Assembly: GCA_012932865.1 (NCBI GenBank)
Contig: SAXG01000056.1
Location: forward strand, 62,001 to 126,000
Direction of reading: 5' to 3'
Length of the DNA: 64,000 nt
From: Amylostereum areolatum
Lineage: Eukaryota > Basidiomycota > Agaricomycetes > Russulales > Stereaceae
Shown here: positions 44,924-56,657 of the stretch, piece by piece
How positions within the stretch are numbered: position 1 is the first letter of the stretch
Layout of the letters: every line of letters starts with the position of its first letter
Position numbers and translations under genes: made by a program
Notes under the pieces: generated by a model
What the model was told of the DNA's origin: nothing
The model's input: the letters and a program-made list of their open reading frames with translations, nothing else
The model's database searches: none

Positions 44924-47900
44924 TCAGCGTTTTCCCAAAGAGAGCTTCAATCTGGGCGCCCCGCCGTCGCCGTCCACTTCCATGGCGGAGACGGGCGGAC
45001 TCATCGCGAGCGGGGACGGCACAGCGACGGGGTTCCCGAAGCCCGCACCGAATCCGAGATTGGGCATACCGGGTGTAGGGGGAGGACTCGTAGCGCTCGT
45101 GCTCGCGGCCGCCCCGCCGGGGGTTGGGGTCGGAGGCGGGTTCCCAGAGTTGAATTCTGCCCAGCGTGGACACTTCCGATTCGTCTCTAAGGAAGGCGTG
45201 AGTCGGGAAGACATGGGAGGAAGGAGGGGAGAAGAGAACGCACTCATATGGCCCATTTGACCGCAATGGCCGCAACGACGCTGGATGGGGAGGCAGATGT
45301 GCGTGAGTACCCTGATAGTTGAGCCGGGGGGACGTCGAAGACGCTTGGGATCGTCAGAAGAAAATGGGGGTGCACACGAGCGACGGACAAGTAGATGTGA
45401 GGGTGGGGGGAGGAGAAAAGCCAAGCCATAGATGGGTAGAGAGATACACAACGTTGCCGAAGAATGGAAGAAGTGTGGACACGAGATGAAGAGGTGGAAG
45501 GGTCGGAAAAAAACGTGTTCGGGGGTATGCACGAAACGAGGATAACAACTCACGGTAGTGTCCGGCTTCACAGGGCGGTTGAGCGTCATGAGCGTGCCGC
45601 CCTCCTTGGCGATTTTGGCGTTCTTCCGGTGAAGCCGTCGTTCCTGGTTTTTCTTCATGCGCGCGATCTCTTCCTCGAGGCTATATAAACCCATAAAGAC
45701 AAGACGTCATAAGGAGGTTCAGCAAACGGTACTAAGATGAGGAGCCACGGAGATACTACGGACCGTTTCTTGGCGCGTTTGTCACGGTCGGCATCGCCTG
45801 TGGGCGCGAGACTGTCGGCGAGTGTGGTTTCCTCCTCTATTAGTTGTCGCCTGCGAACGTAGGCTCGGATAACCGCCGGGTCGCGCACAATCTCCATTTG
45901 CCATTCGCCGTCGACCTTGGCATGTATGCGGTCAATACAGATACCACCCTCCGAGTGAACACTTGACTCACAAAACGCTTGATGCGCAGTACACGACGCG
46001 CATCCGGTCCCATACTCGTCTCGCGATCCCTATCGAGCGAGGACCCACGACTAAAGGCTGGTGAACCAGGACCCGACGGGGGTACGCTGGGTGAGGCGGC
46101 TGGCGTATACGCATATTCGTTCTTGGCCTTGAGCACGGCGCCAACCGCTTTCTTGCCATTCTTCTTGTCGTCTTCGTCATCCGATAACTGAGGCGGTTCC
46201 TTCCGGCTGAGCGAGTCGAATTGCGCCTTCCATATACGCTCTATCTCGGATTTGTATATTTGCTGCTGCTCGGCTACGTTGTATCGGTGCGCAGACTTGG
46301 GACGGTTCTCGGCCTCCGCTTGTGTGTGGAGCGCCGTGATCAGCCAAGCGGAACATGCGCGAACAAGACGGTCAAGAACTCACCAAGCTTTTGCTCGTAG
46401 TCTTCCCCGGCCTTGACAAAGATGTCCTTCATCGACACCCGGATGAAACTGAAGCCCTCTCCGCGCCCAGTGGGGTCACCTTCTCCATGGAGTCGCAGCA
46501 TGGCCTTGGCCTGCGTGGCGTAGAGGAAGTTCTTTGTCGTGATCCATGGTGCGAGCTGTTGTTCGATCGAAAGATTGGAGTCATCGTCGTCCGGTGTATC
46601 CGTGGTGCCACTGTAACCAGAGTCCTGCAGATGACGCTGCCCGACTTGCATACTTTCGGATAACACGACTTGTTCGGGGACCAACCATCTTGAGCATCTC
46701 CTGCGTCTGTGGGGAATTGTCCATGTATCCTTCAGGCGCCAGAAACCTTGATGTGGGACCCCGGACGATGGTATTCCATGAATTCCTAAGGCGCAAGCTA
46801 TTGGTTATGATGTTGAACAGATACATATTGGCCTCACCTTTAGCCGTTGACGCATCTGGAGCTCATTCTGGTCGGGGAAGTACTTCATCAGCCGTGAGAT
46901 CTTCAGTCTCTCGCCACTGCTCTTTTGTAGGAGTTTGTATGCGATAATCTGTAGGCGGAACTTGATAGTATTGGTGATCTTTCTTGAATGAGGACCCGGG
47001 ACCTCTGTGACAGGGTAGGTTTGTCCGACTGTGAATAGATTCTTCATCTCACGCAAAAAGTACTTCGATTCGCCCTTCATAGAATTTCTGAAACCAGTCA
47101 GGTATGTCATGGGAAGACAGACGGACGGTGCTCACTTGATAACAAGAAAATCTGTATGATTTGGCTTGTGTTTGAAGAGCGGTGCCCGCACAAGGTTGCT
47201 ATAAAGAGGCGGGTACAGTCTGCCCTGGATATACATTCCCGAACTTCATGAAGGGTGAATCATCCTGAGGCTCCAAAACGAAGGGCTGGCCGAGGTCGGA
47301 CTAGATAGACCTGTGTGAGCAATACATGGCGTTGACATGCCTGGTACATGCCTTAGGTACATGATCATCCTTCTCGTTCTTCTTACGATAGTAGTTTACA
47401 AGAACGCTGCCCATACCGAAATTCGACATAATGGGAGGATGTTCTTCCTGTATACGGAAAAATCCGTCAAGGCTTCCAACAAGAGAGAAAGAGATATTCA
47501 AGGGACATACCGAGAACTCCCAAAGCACAAAGTTGCTAGTATCGTGGAGGCTGAGATCGCTTGTCTTCCGCAAGCTCTCACCAACATTTCCACCGCGACC
47601 CAACTTGCGTCCAGCCTTATCCTTCTTCTTCTTGGCTGTGCGTACCTTGTTGAAGCGAATTTCGATGTTTGAAGGAAACTGCAAAGCAGGCCGGTGGAAT
47701 GAGCGGGCTTCTTGTTTCATGAGACGTGTCTTGTACTATCGACCAAAGCTACGGTTAAAACCAGATCGCAAGTGAACCATTTCAACACTCACGAATGGTA
47801 GTTGCAACTTCTGCGCTGGATAAGCATGCTCCACCACCAGTTGTCCGAATGTCTGCCGCACACGATGCTTGCCCCCATCCTTCGCGACCTCGTAGAAATG

Positions 47901-49075
47901 GTCGTTGGAAATGTTGAACTTGTCCTTCGCGTGAGCATTGTCAACCCGAGGACGTTTTCGAGGCCGCACGTCTTGTGCTGAGCGCCCCACGTTAGATGTT
48001 ATATCCACATACAGAAGGAAAAGCTCACTTGCGACACGTTCTTCTTGTACCGGCTCGTCGCCGTTGTTGAATTCCAGCTGTGTGAAGTCACGGAAGGGCG
48101 CTCTAGGGCTCCAAATGATGCTCTGTGTCCAAGCGCCGGACTCCAGTGCTTTGTTAACGGGTGTCATAAGGTCATTTCGGGCCCCGTCAGCACGTTGGGG
48201 GATATTCTCCGGCTCGTATATTATTTGGTCTTCCCAATTTGAGAGCAACACAAGGTCGAAGGAGCGGTCATGAAGGGGGAATGAGGGAAGCGACTCGGCC
48301 ACGCCCTGGCTACTCTATGATTGATTCGAAGCAGGATGAGTTCGTTTCGCAAGGTTGGCCGTGAGTATGCGCACCTGGAGAGCCAGCCGAAGGTCGTTCT
48401 CGACGCTACCTGAGGACATCTCTTCGACCCGGTCATGTTCCACTTGTCTGCGTGCATCTCCAACAATTGACTCGAGAAATGAACCTTTGTGAGTGTCCTT
48501 TCGTTTTGGATATACGGATTCATCTGGAAATCCCATAAATAAAAGTCAGACGCAAAAGAAGGACACGAACAATGCAGGGGACGCTTCGTGGCTCGTGGCT
48601 TTTTGATCGTATGTCCTTGGAAAAGCTCGGTGAAATCAAGGATCTTGTCCTTCTCGTATGCAGGGAACCTTTCATATACACTTCGAGGTCGTTCCACCAG
48701 ACGCTTGACCACGCGAACGCGTCGTTCTTTAGAATGGAAAGCTTGAGGCGACATGATCTCCTGCTTGACCGTATCATCGTCCTCTTCTTCCTCTCCCAAT
48801 TCGCGATCCACCTCATCCTCCCAATCCTCCCCTTGTCCTGCACCGACCGCGCCGTCTTCGTCCCACCGGTCGTTGTAAATCTGGGTGGATGACAGAGAAC
48901 CATCGCCGGACAGGCCAAGTCGATTCGCCAATCCGGAGCCGGAGGGAAGAGAAAGACCTGTGAGAACATGATCAAGAGAGAATCCTGTAAGAGCAGAGAT
49001 GGCATCGCTCTCGTTCTGGGTGACTGTTAAACACCAGAGTAGGTTTACATATTGTGGGGAACACACCTGAGCCAT
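44924..49075 (-). CDS. TAF1: TFIID subunit TAF1
   Basis: The largest TFIID subunit, scaffold of the RNA polymerase II pre-initiation complex. The gene has many exons. The first is only MAQ. The next has an acidic, low-complexity lead (LTGFSLDHVLTGLSLP, then GEDWEDEVDRELGEEEEDDD) and ERPRSVYERFPAYEKDKILDF. The central DUF3591 domain is covered by pieces such as LPSFPLHDRSFDLVLLSNWE, NDHFYEVAKDGGKHRVRQTF, PPIMSNFGMGSVLVNYYRK, NAMYC and YVSRVMKYFPDQ-like helices. Near the C-terminus EIARMKKNQERRLHRKNAKI precedes a zinc knuckle, CGHCGQMGHMKTNRKCPRW. The end is a Pro/Gly-rich tail, LKLSLGKR. No bromodomain was seen, as in yeast. Internal exon borders are approximate. Confidence 0.88.
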
Positions 49076-49335
49076 ATTCGGTCAGAGGAGGTGCAAATGA
49101 CGTCGACAGTTCGATTGACGCGTCCAGAGAGCGATATCGAAGTGATTGGACCAAGGCAAGAGGGTGAAGATGAGGAATGCGGGACAGACAAGCGAAGGCG
49201 ACGACGCGGCGTGGACGGTGAGCACTCCGGACCGCCGTGGGCCGGGACACACAGCGATACACAGCCACGTGACGTCGCCTTACGCGTTAACGATCCGCAC
49301 CGCGCATGCGCATCTGTCTCTTTCATCATTCCATC

Positions 49336-50630
49336 ATGGCCGGCAGTCTCAAGCTCGACGAGAAAACTGCAGCGGGACTCGAGGTATGTGAAAGGACTTC
49401 TCCTATATGTTTCCCTTCTCATTGTGCATCCTCAGAGGTTTAATAAGCAAGTTATCGCGGACGCAAATGTCATAATCATGCATACCTTCCCGGCCAAAGT
49501 GCGTGGCCATTCCTGTTTTGCTTACTCTCATTCTCACCATGCTACTTTAACAGGTTCTGTGAGTTCCCATACCCTCTGTCTAGTCCAATACTGTGACCGT
49601 GCACAGTGAACTGCAGGAACTCATCAACCAGAGCACTACACCGTCATCTCCCTTCCACCTCTCCCACGCGTCATACATCACGGACGCGACGGTGTACCCT
49701 CCGCCCACATCATCTCCCGCAAAGGACGAGCCTGAATCCAAAAAGCGTAAGATCAGCGCGGAAGGTTCCACGAATGGCGCGTACGGCCTGAACGATAGCT
49801 TGCACGCGACGTACCCTAACCTTGTCCACGCGAACAAACACATGCGCAAGGTTCATGAGACAGTCAAAAAGGAGTGTGAGGAACTCGCCATGCTTTGCGT
49901 ATGTCGGCTAACTTTATCATGTGCGGCATACTTACCGTCTAAGCGTTCACAGGACAAGGTCAAGCTGTGGATAAATCTAACGATGCCAAAGTATATCCCT
50001 CTGCGTGTTTGCATGTCCCATCGCTGACAATGCATTGTAGGATCGAAGAGTACGCATACCTCCTTACTTGCGATACCTGGCTAACCACGCGCACATTCCC
50101 AGCGGCGACAATTTTGGTGAGCGAGCTGCTTTCGAAAGATAGACGGGAGCTAACTGTCTATTCAGGCGTCCAGATTCAAGAAGGTGGGCCAGAGTGCCGC
50201 GAAGTCTGATTTTGACTAATGGGGTAAATTTCAGAGGTCCTAAATGAACTACATCGGTCTCAAGAAAGCGCCGTTAGCATGCGCGACAGCGCACGCACCG
50301 ACCACCTTAATCGAGCAAAAATCTGTTCAAAATTGATCAAGTATCCTCACATCGAGGATTACACTGTGCGCACATTCTTCTTTCGTGAGAAACGGTGACA
50401 ATGACGTACTCGACTGTACACAGTATGCACTGAAGGAACATGACGAACGGCAACTGTATCTCGCCAGGCAACACTTTGTACGACCTCCGCAACGTCTACG
50501 CTGTTATCACGGATATAATTCACAAGAACTTGACCAAGGTATGGACCGCTTTTCTCATATGGGACCCGTCCTGATGCTTGGAAACCAGCTTCGCACCCCC
50601 AAAGGGAACAACAGCATCGGTCTGTACTGA
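49336..50630 (+). CDS. PA28/REG-type 11S proteasome activator
   Basis: A homologue of PA28gamma (PSME3), a heptameric ring that opens the 20S proteasome independently of ATP. The start MAGSLKLDEKTAAGLE joins FNKQVIADANVIIMHTFPAK, then LQELINQ. A linker with KKRKIS (possible nuclear signal) follows. The C-terminal bundle reads VHETVKKECEELAMLC, DKVKLWINLTMPK, IEDGDNFGVQIQEEVLNEL, AKICSKLIKYPHIEDYT, YALKEHDERQLYLARQHF and ends APKGNNSIGLY. The C-terminal aromatic residue matches the family's docking tail. IEDGDNFG is the activation loop, encoded here by tiny exons. Yeasts lack this gene, while many filamentous basidiomycetes and animals keep it. About ten exons, all in frame. Confidence 0.93.
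50041..50183 (+). other. three consecutive micro-exons in the PA28 gene
   Basis: Exons of 9 nt (50041-50049), 14 nt (50103-50116) and 18 nt (50166-50183) are separated by introns of about 50 nt. Together with flanking bases they encode KIEDGDNFGVQIQEE. All borders are GT-AG and the frame is kept. Confidence 0.8.
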
Positions 50631-50739
50631 TGTACCTCATCGGTTTGCAACATTTGCATCGGCAACCAGTATCATACCACACATTTTGTATCGTTCCACG
50701 CATAATCGCATCGCATTAATCCCCCAATCGCCGTCGAGA

Positions 50740-52424
50740 TCATACAGAGATCGTTTTGAAGATATTGAACCCGTCGAGGGCCGTGCTGATCACTGTACCG
50801 GGCATCTGTGGGTGCCAGTGGACCTCCTTGACGTCTTTCTGCCCTTGATGAACAAAGAGAAGCTGGGGCGGAACATCGCCTGCACCATCCGGTGTGTCGT
50901 CCATTGCACCTGTCTCATCCTCGTCCTGTTCAACAGCAAGATCCCATAATGTGACTTGGTCGTCAGCCCCGGATGCGGCAAACAACGAGTCTTCTGTGGG
51001 ATGCCATTCAATGGCTGTGATAGGAGCTTTGTGCCAGGCGAATGAGGCGACCGGCGTTGGGTCCGGACCAGTCGCACTATGCAAAGTTGAGGGTGAGTTA
51101 ACGCGGACGTTTTTCGTGCCGAGGGACTCACCCGCGCTGCTTCACGTTGCGCAGATCCCATACTTTGATCCCGCCTTCGTCCCCACCGCTCAACAGCAGA
51201 TACGCCGTGCTTCGGTTCCAGCTGATCACGTTCACGTCGCTCGAATGGGCGGCATCCATCCCTGCGACGCTCTGCCTACCCCTGCTCCGTACATCCCATA
51301 TTCGTATACTCTGGTCCGCCGAACAGGAAGCAAATACAGTCGGCTCAGACGGAACTCCATTGGATATCCTCCACACTAGACGTATGTGAAGTGAACGGTT
51401 GTGAGAGCGCATTGAACCCGGAAGGGTGTTGACGTGGTGAGGTAGATTTTGGAGTGGACATCGCCGGTGAGAAGACGGAGGCCGGACGGATGAAGCACCA
51501 GCCTGATGACGCCCAATCCATCGCAAACCCCTCGGCACCGCCATGCGAGTTGACGGTGAAGACAGGTGAGTTTGTGCGACCCTTGTCATATGAATAGCCG
51601 GGCACGTCGAGAGATTCGATCAGCGGTCGCACGTCCCATATGTGCACCTTGCCCGTTTCTGCCCATGTCGCGACATGGTAGGGCTGATGAAACCGGAGGT
51701 AGGGCGCTTCCTGGGGGTAAAGGTTGGGCGCGAACGCGATTCACTCCGCCTAGATGAGGGACGGAGCGGAATTCGAGCACGGCGTCTTCATCCAGGCGAT
51801 CGTCGTCGTCGTTATCATCGTCCGAGTCGTCGCTGTCTACAAAGGGTCAGACATATACAGGAGGCACATGGTGAGATCGCACCTTCGCCCTTTTGCGTTT
51901 TGTGTAAAGAGCTCATCTTGTATACGGAAAGCTCGTTGTTTTTTGCGACATCGGCCTGGGTGCCGGCGACGATGTATGCAGTTGCGGGATAACGTTGACG
52001 TTGATCACCGAGGCTATCACGTAGGAACATCAAAGGATAGACACTGGCCAGTTCACGTTCATGGTATGTCGCATGATGTAAACCGATTCATCGGGTTCAA
52101 GGATTTCGTCCTTGCCCAGTGTGTGTACGCCAGGGATGAATACACTGGGAGCCGCGGGTTTCTCGTCGGATTCCTCGATAGCAGGCGTCACGTCGTCAGT
52201 CGACATCCATACCTGCATCCAAGATCGGTCATTTGTCGAAGCAGGATCGTGGGTGAACGCACCGTCCTCAGGCGCATCTACGACGTCGTCCTTCGATTTC
52301 GTCGTCCCATGCATCCTCGAACTCTCCCATTTCGCCGTTATCGACGGTGGTCTCGCGCGCGGGACCATTTTTGTGTGCCTTGGAGGGCGGGGATGAATAC
52401 TTCTGTTGCACTGCGTTTCGACAT
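50740..52424 (-). CDS. RRB1: WD-repeat ribosome-biogenesis chaperone Rrb1 (GRWD1)
   Basis: Rrb1 escorts ribosomal protein L3 (uL3) into pre-60S particles. The N-terminus is acidic ([15 protein letters not shown], then [12 protein letters not shown]). [20 protein letters not shown] and [13 protein letters not shown] follow. The WD40 propeller has [95 protein letters not shown] and ends [10 protein letters not shown]. This sequence pattern is specific to GRWD1/Rrb1. [13 protein letters not shown] at 52424 is the likely start, but reaching the acidic region needs one base skipped near 52386 and another near 52290. The first could instead be a very short intron. The second sits in conserved acidic sequence. 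Confidence 0.9.
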
Positions 52425-52576
52425 TGTGATGGAGGAGGGCGATGGAGGGACGCGAGGGAAGGGACGCGCTATTTTCTCCGTCACGTGAGAGGGAGAACGG
52501 GCCGAAGGGAGGAGAATGAACTGTGGACGGATCGAGCACGGGCTTTAGTTTGAGAGCACGACGTCGATGTTCCTAC

Positions 52577-54105
52577 ATGGCCGACAACAAGGCTTCCTGC
52601 TCCTCCGCGAGGCTGCCAGCCTCCTCCGCTGACTTTGAACTCCCATCTTCTACTTCTACTTCGCCCTCCTCCGCCCTCTTCGCCACAGAAGACTTCCCCA
52701 ACCCGTTCCTCCTCCGCTTCACAGGCAGGCGTCCCAACGCCCTCACTCCCAAGCACCTCTCAGAGTCTCGTCTCAGCAGCCCGTTGGCTTCCTCCTTTGC
52801 TCTCACCCCTCCTCGGCCTCTCTCAGCCTCTGCTTCAGAAGTTGACAGGGAGCGCATGTGGACAGACCGTTCCCCGTCCAGCAGCTCAGACAACGCGACG
52901 CCACCTCTACAAGGCCCCCAAACAGACAAGGACACCGAAACCGAAACCGACAGCGACAGCAACATGAAGACAAGTCGCTCCCAAACCCCTCCGCGCAGGT
53001 CGCCCCCGTCCGCTATGGACGTCGTCGGCGAATCGTCCTATCTACCGCATATCCGACGCCTTTCCGCTCCCGTAGGTGTCCCACATCCCGCACCCGTGTC
53101 CTATCTCACCCCATCCTTTCCAGCCAAAATTACCACGCATCCTCAACCTCGTCACCGAGTCTCGACCGGAAGAGAACGAGGTCAAGTCAGAAGCCCAGTT
53201 TCAGCGCCTCGTTGCTTCTTTCTCCGAACTTCCTATGCAACCACGTACTCCCCGCGCCCCGTCCGACCGCGGCCGGTACCCCGAAGAAGCGGGCGAAGAC
53301 ACTCTCCGCGAAGAAACGCCTAGCGATGACGGCGAAGACGACGATGAATACGCGTTCGCGTTCGCGCCGCCCAAGAGCGATCCCATATCGATAATCAAAC
53401 CACGCACTCCTGCGGCAAGCGTTTGCGGCAGTATCAACGGCGACGACCCGTCCATGGATAGTCCAGGCGGAATGATGGCCATGGATGTTGACTTGGTGCG
53501 TGGAAGCGCGCATACATCATTGAATAACGGCATTGACGATCGAGAACATCGCCAGCCCTCGTCCCTATACGGATCACCTTCCGTATCCAGTGCAGCCGCT
53601 CATCATCAGTGGAGATACACTCCTCCACCTACTGCTTCGGCCGTGCGCACGAACAAACGCAAATGTACGTCGATGCATTCCCTCGTGAACTCTTAAACTA
53701 ACGCTATCCGTGACAGACGACGATCGATTTGACCCTTACCCCACCGCCGCCAAACGACGCGCGGTCTCCCCTTCCGTTTCGTCCCTGCGCGAGCTCCACA
53801 CATCCCTTTCTCCCATCTACATTCCTCGGGCCGTGTCGGGAACATCTCGCGGTCCTATTCCCATTCCAGTCACGAACTCCAACACGGGCTCTCTCGCATC
53901 CTCGCCAACGGTCTCTCACAATGGCTCAATGACGTTCTCACGACCCAGCCTCGGCTCTGTGGCATCTAGTCCGACGATGCGGTCGTCCATGAGCCTCGCG
54001 AGTCCCATTGCACGACCCATACGACTTCACGGGCGCCGTTCTGAAGGAGAAGAAAGGGAGGTGAACGGCGCTGGCGATGCGGTCGGTGGCCTTAGCCTCG
54101 AGTGA
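52577..54105 (+). CDS. unidentified Ser/Pro-rich protein
   Basis: MADNKASCSSARLPASSADF opens a low-complexity protein of about 470 residues. An ordered-looking start FPNPFLLRFTGRRPNAL is followed by Ser/Thr/Asp tracts. An intron of 56 nt (donor GTAGGT, acceptor TTCCAG) joins RRLSAP to PKLPRILNLVTESRPEENE, then KSEAQFQRLVASFSELPMQP, the most conserved-looking block. A second intron precedes RFDPYPTAAKRRAVSPSVSS and LSPIYIPRAVSG. The C-terminus is GDAVGGLSLE. Numerous SP/TP sites suggest a phosphorylated regulatory protein. The KRR patch may be a nuclear signal. No domain was recognised and no function is proposed. It is divergent to RRB1 with a 150-bp spacer. Confidence 0.7.
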
Positions 54106-54617
54106 CGACCTCCCAACGACCCCCTCAACGACCTCCTGCTGCTTTCGTACGCTGTATTTTTCTTCTTCTTCGCTTGTTGCTATATTCGCTATCGCATCTT
54201 GGTCTTTGGCACTCACGCTGTATATGCATCATGTATCAATACCACACCTCCGGCATCTAGCATCGCACCCCTACGGTCTCGCGAACCGTGACTTATCCCT
54301 TCGTACTTACCCATCATTGCTAACTATACATCATCTATTCGTTCGTACATACACCTAGATTCCTCACATGATACATTGCACCACAGGTCCATGAGTGAAT
54401 GTATGCCCCGTATCTGTCTTAGTTATGGTGGTCTATGAATAACTAAGTCAATTGCAAGGCAGAACGATTTTGTAGGTTCATCTCGCGAAACGACGCGTCC
54501 TCGTTGCAGTCCGTGGGATATCCTGCGTGGAGGAACTGCAACGGGAGCTTGGACCAGCAAGCACACTTCGGGGGGGTTTCCTTTTCAGGGAGATCAGTCC
54601 AACGGGTGGGGGTGAAA
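54106..54617. other. convergent 3' flanks
   Basis: This lies between the stops of the 52577 gene and TRAPPC2L. It probably holds both 3' UTRs. No gene is seen. Confidence 0.45.
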
Positions 54618-55261
54618 TCATATATTGGACAGCGTGAGCGTCGCTGCTGCACGCGCGACCTCGTCCACCCGACGCGTAAACCCCTTCCACTGCCCGCCCC
54701 CGGCAGCGAGCAGAGTTGCATGGTCATTCGTGCAGTCCAGGGGAGCGTTGAGCTTGAGGAAAGGATTGGCGACGGCGTGATAATAAGCAAGATGGAATGC
54801 CTTGAAAACCTGCCCGATGCCCGGGCGGTAAGCCTTCCACGCTCCGATGCCAAAAACGAACGAGAACAACGTACAGATATGATGTCGGCGTCGCGCACGA
54901 CCGCGTCCGAAAGCGTGAGCGCGAGGACCATCTTAACCCGAAGCGGTGTGAGGTATCCATACACCGCAACGTCTTCCATGGCGTACAGAAACCCAAGATA
55001 GCTGTCTGCGCCCTTGGGCAGGGCGGCCGCTGCGCAAAAGGCGACAACAACGCGTGGGTACGTATTTCCGGGACTAGAAAGGCGACGGGGGCGTACTGCG
55101 CTCGTCGATCACGTCGAGGCTGGTATGCGCGAGGTAATGGTACTTGAGTATGTCGTCGGGGCTCGCGGTCGCGCCAGATGGGAGAGAGCACGCGAATGAG
55201 GAATGGGGTGGTTTTGGGGCGAGATGTAGGCGACGGCGGCGAGGCCGAGCTGGGGAGGCAT
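54618..55261 (-). CDS. TCA17: TRAPP complex subunit 2-like protein (Tca17/TRAPPC2L)
   Basis: A small longin-fold subunit of TRAPP, the tether and Rab activator at the Golgi. The start is MPPQLGLAAVAYISPQNHP. The expected FLIRVLSP and then SGATASPDDILKYHYLAHTS follow in two different frames, so two extra bases are inferred (55205-55208 and about 55179). Then come SLDVIDER, an intron, YLGFLYAMEDVAVYGYLTP, VKMVLALTLSDAVVRDADII, an intron, and FKAFHLAYYHAVANPFLKLN. The C-terminus, GFTRRVDEVARAAATLTLSNI, ends at 54618. The order and wording match TRAPPC2L better than sedlin itself. It shares a 160-bp bidirectional promoter with NOP6. Confidence 0.85.
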
Positions 55262-55422
55262 CTTGCTCTCAACGACGTCGAGGACTCGAGAACGAAGGAG
55301 CGAATGCGGTGCGCTCTTCGCGCGTCTGCCTTGTCGGCAAATCCCGAAACATCTCTTTGTCTCCTCTCTGTGCACTTTTCACCGCACCCAACTTCACGCC
55401 CTCGCTCGAGGCCTCTACAACG

Positions 55423-56516
55423 ATGGCGATTGACGGACAAAAGCTTACCAAGAAGCAAAAGAAAGCGAGTGCTTTCCGAGAACGAAAGGGCAAGAACAAG
55501 GCTGGCGAGGACGAAACTTTGGATGTCCCCGTCGCAGAAGACCAGGATGCCGCAGAGGCGGAGACAGTAGAACCGGTAGACCCCGCACCACCGGTCAAAA
55601 AGGCGAAGGGCGTGGAGAAAGAGAAGAAGCAGAAGGATGGCGATGAGAAGAGCGCGAAACCTGCGAAGCGGAAACGAGAGCAGGGGGAGGAAAACGCGGG
55701 GGAAGCTCAGGAGGAGGGGCAGAAGAAGAAGAGGAGGAAAAAGGCCAAAGGAGGGGAACAGAGTGCCGAGGGAGAGCAGGATGCAGGCGACGAGAAACCC
55801 CAGCGTTTGATTCTCTTCGTTGGTGTGTAGGGCTGCTATCCGACGCCGTCGACATACTCACTCCTGACAGGCAACCTCAAATACACAACATCGCGCGAAG
55901 CGATCCAAACGCACTTTGCTGCATGTGGTGCGTAAAATCCCTCCTCGTACGGTTGTTGAGTCTAATGCAACGACCTCTGCGTGTAGATCCACCGCCGTCC
56001 ATCCGCCTCCTCACTCCTAAGCCCACACGACCCGGCGCCACGGTCGCAAAATCCAAAGGCTGCGCCTTCCTCGAGTTCACCGTCAAGTCCGCTCTCCAGC
56101 AAGCCCTCAAACTGCACCAATCCGAGATCGAAGGCCGGAGGATCAACGTCGAACTCACTGCTGGTGGCGGAGGCAAGAGCGAAAACCGACTCACGAAGTT
56201 GAAGGGGCGCAATAAAGAGCTGAATACTCAGAGGGTGGGTGACCTCACCTCGCGCGCACGCATATGCTAACGTTGACCTCCCTCGCAGTCGAAGAAAGCG
56301 GAGAAGACGAAAGCGCTGGGAGAGGTTCCTCCGAGCCGTCCACAACGGTTCTCGACAACATCGGGTGAAGGTGATGCTCCGCAGACGAAACGGACCTGGA
56401 CCGTGGGCGACACCGTTGAGGAGGAGACGCATCGCGGGGGCAAGAGAGTGCGACAGGCGAGAAAGCCGCGGGTTAAGGACTACGGAACAGGTGTCAATTC
56501 TATACCTGTTGGTTGA
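55423..56516 (+). CDS. NOP6: nucleolar RRM protein Nop6
   Basis: Four exons (55423-55822, 55871-55927, 55987-56234, 56289-56516) give exactly 310 residues. Nop6 binds pre-rRNA during 40S assembly. The first 130 residues are extremely charged, Lys/Glu-rich (KKQKKASAFRERKGKNK, QKKKRRKKAKGG), typical of nucleolar proteins. The RRM has RNP2 LILFVGNLKYTT and RNP1 SKGCAFLEFTVKSA, then RRINVELTAGGGG. The tail has NRLTKLKGRNKELNTQR and ends GVNSIPVG. All junctions keep the frame, and no indel is visible in this gene. An alternative family member is a general nucleolar RRM protein, but the tail pattern supports Nop6. Confidence 0.88.
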
Positions 56517-56657
56517 TCTTGGGTATTGGACTGTTCTGTTCATTGCACATTGCATATATGTAAATATCTATAATGATGACCTGTGCTAACGTAGAGAAGG
56601 ATCCATGGGTAATGGTATATACATACAAGTGCAGCGTCTGCCAGCAAAGAGGTCCGT

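Noticed and set aside
53070..53130. Apparent frameshift in the 52577 gene
   Set aside because: A 56-nt intron with GTAGGT donor and TTCCAG acceptor explains the change of frame.
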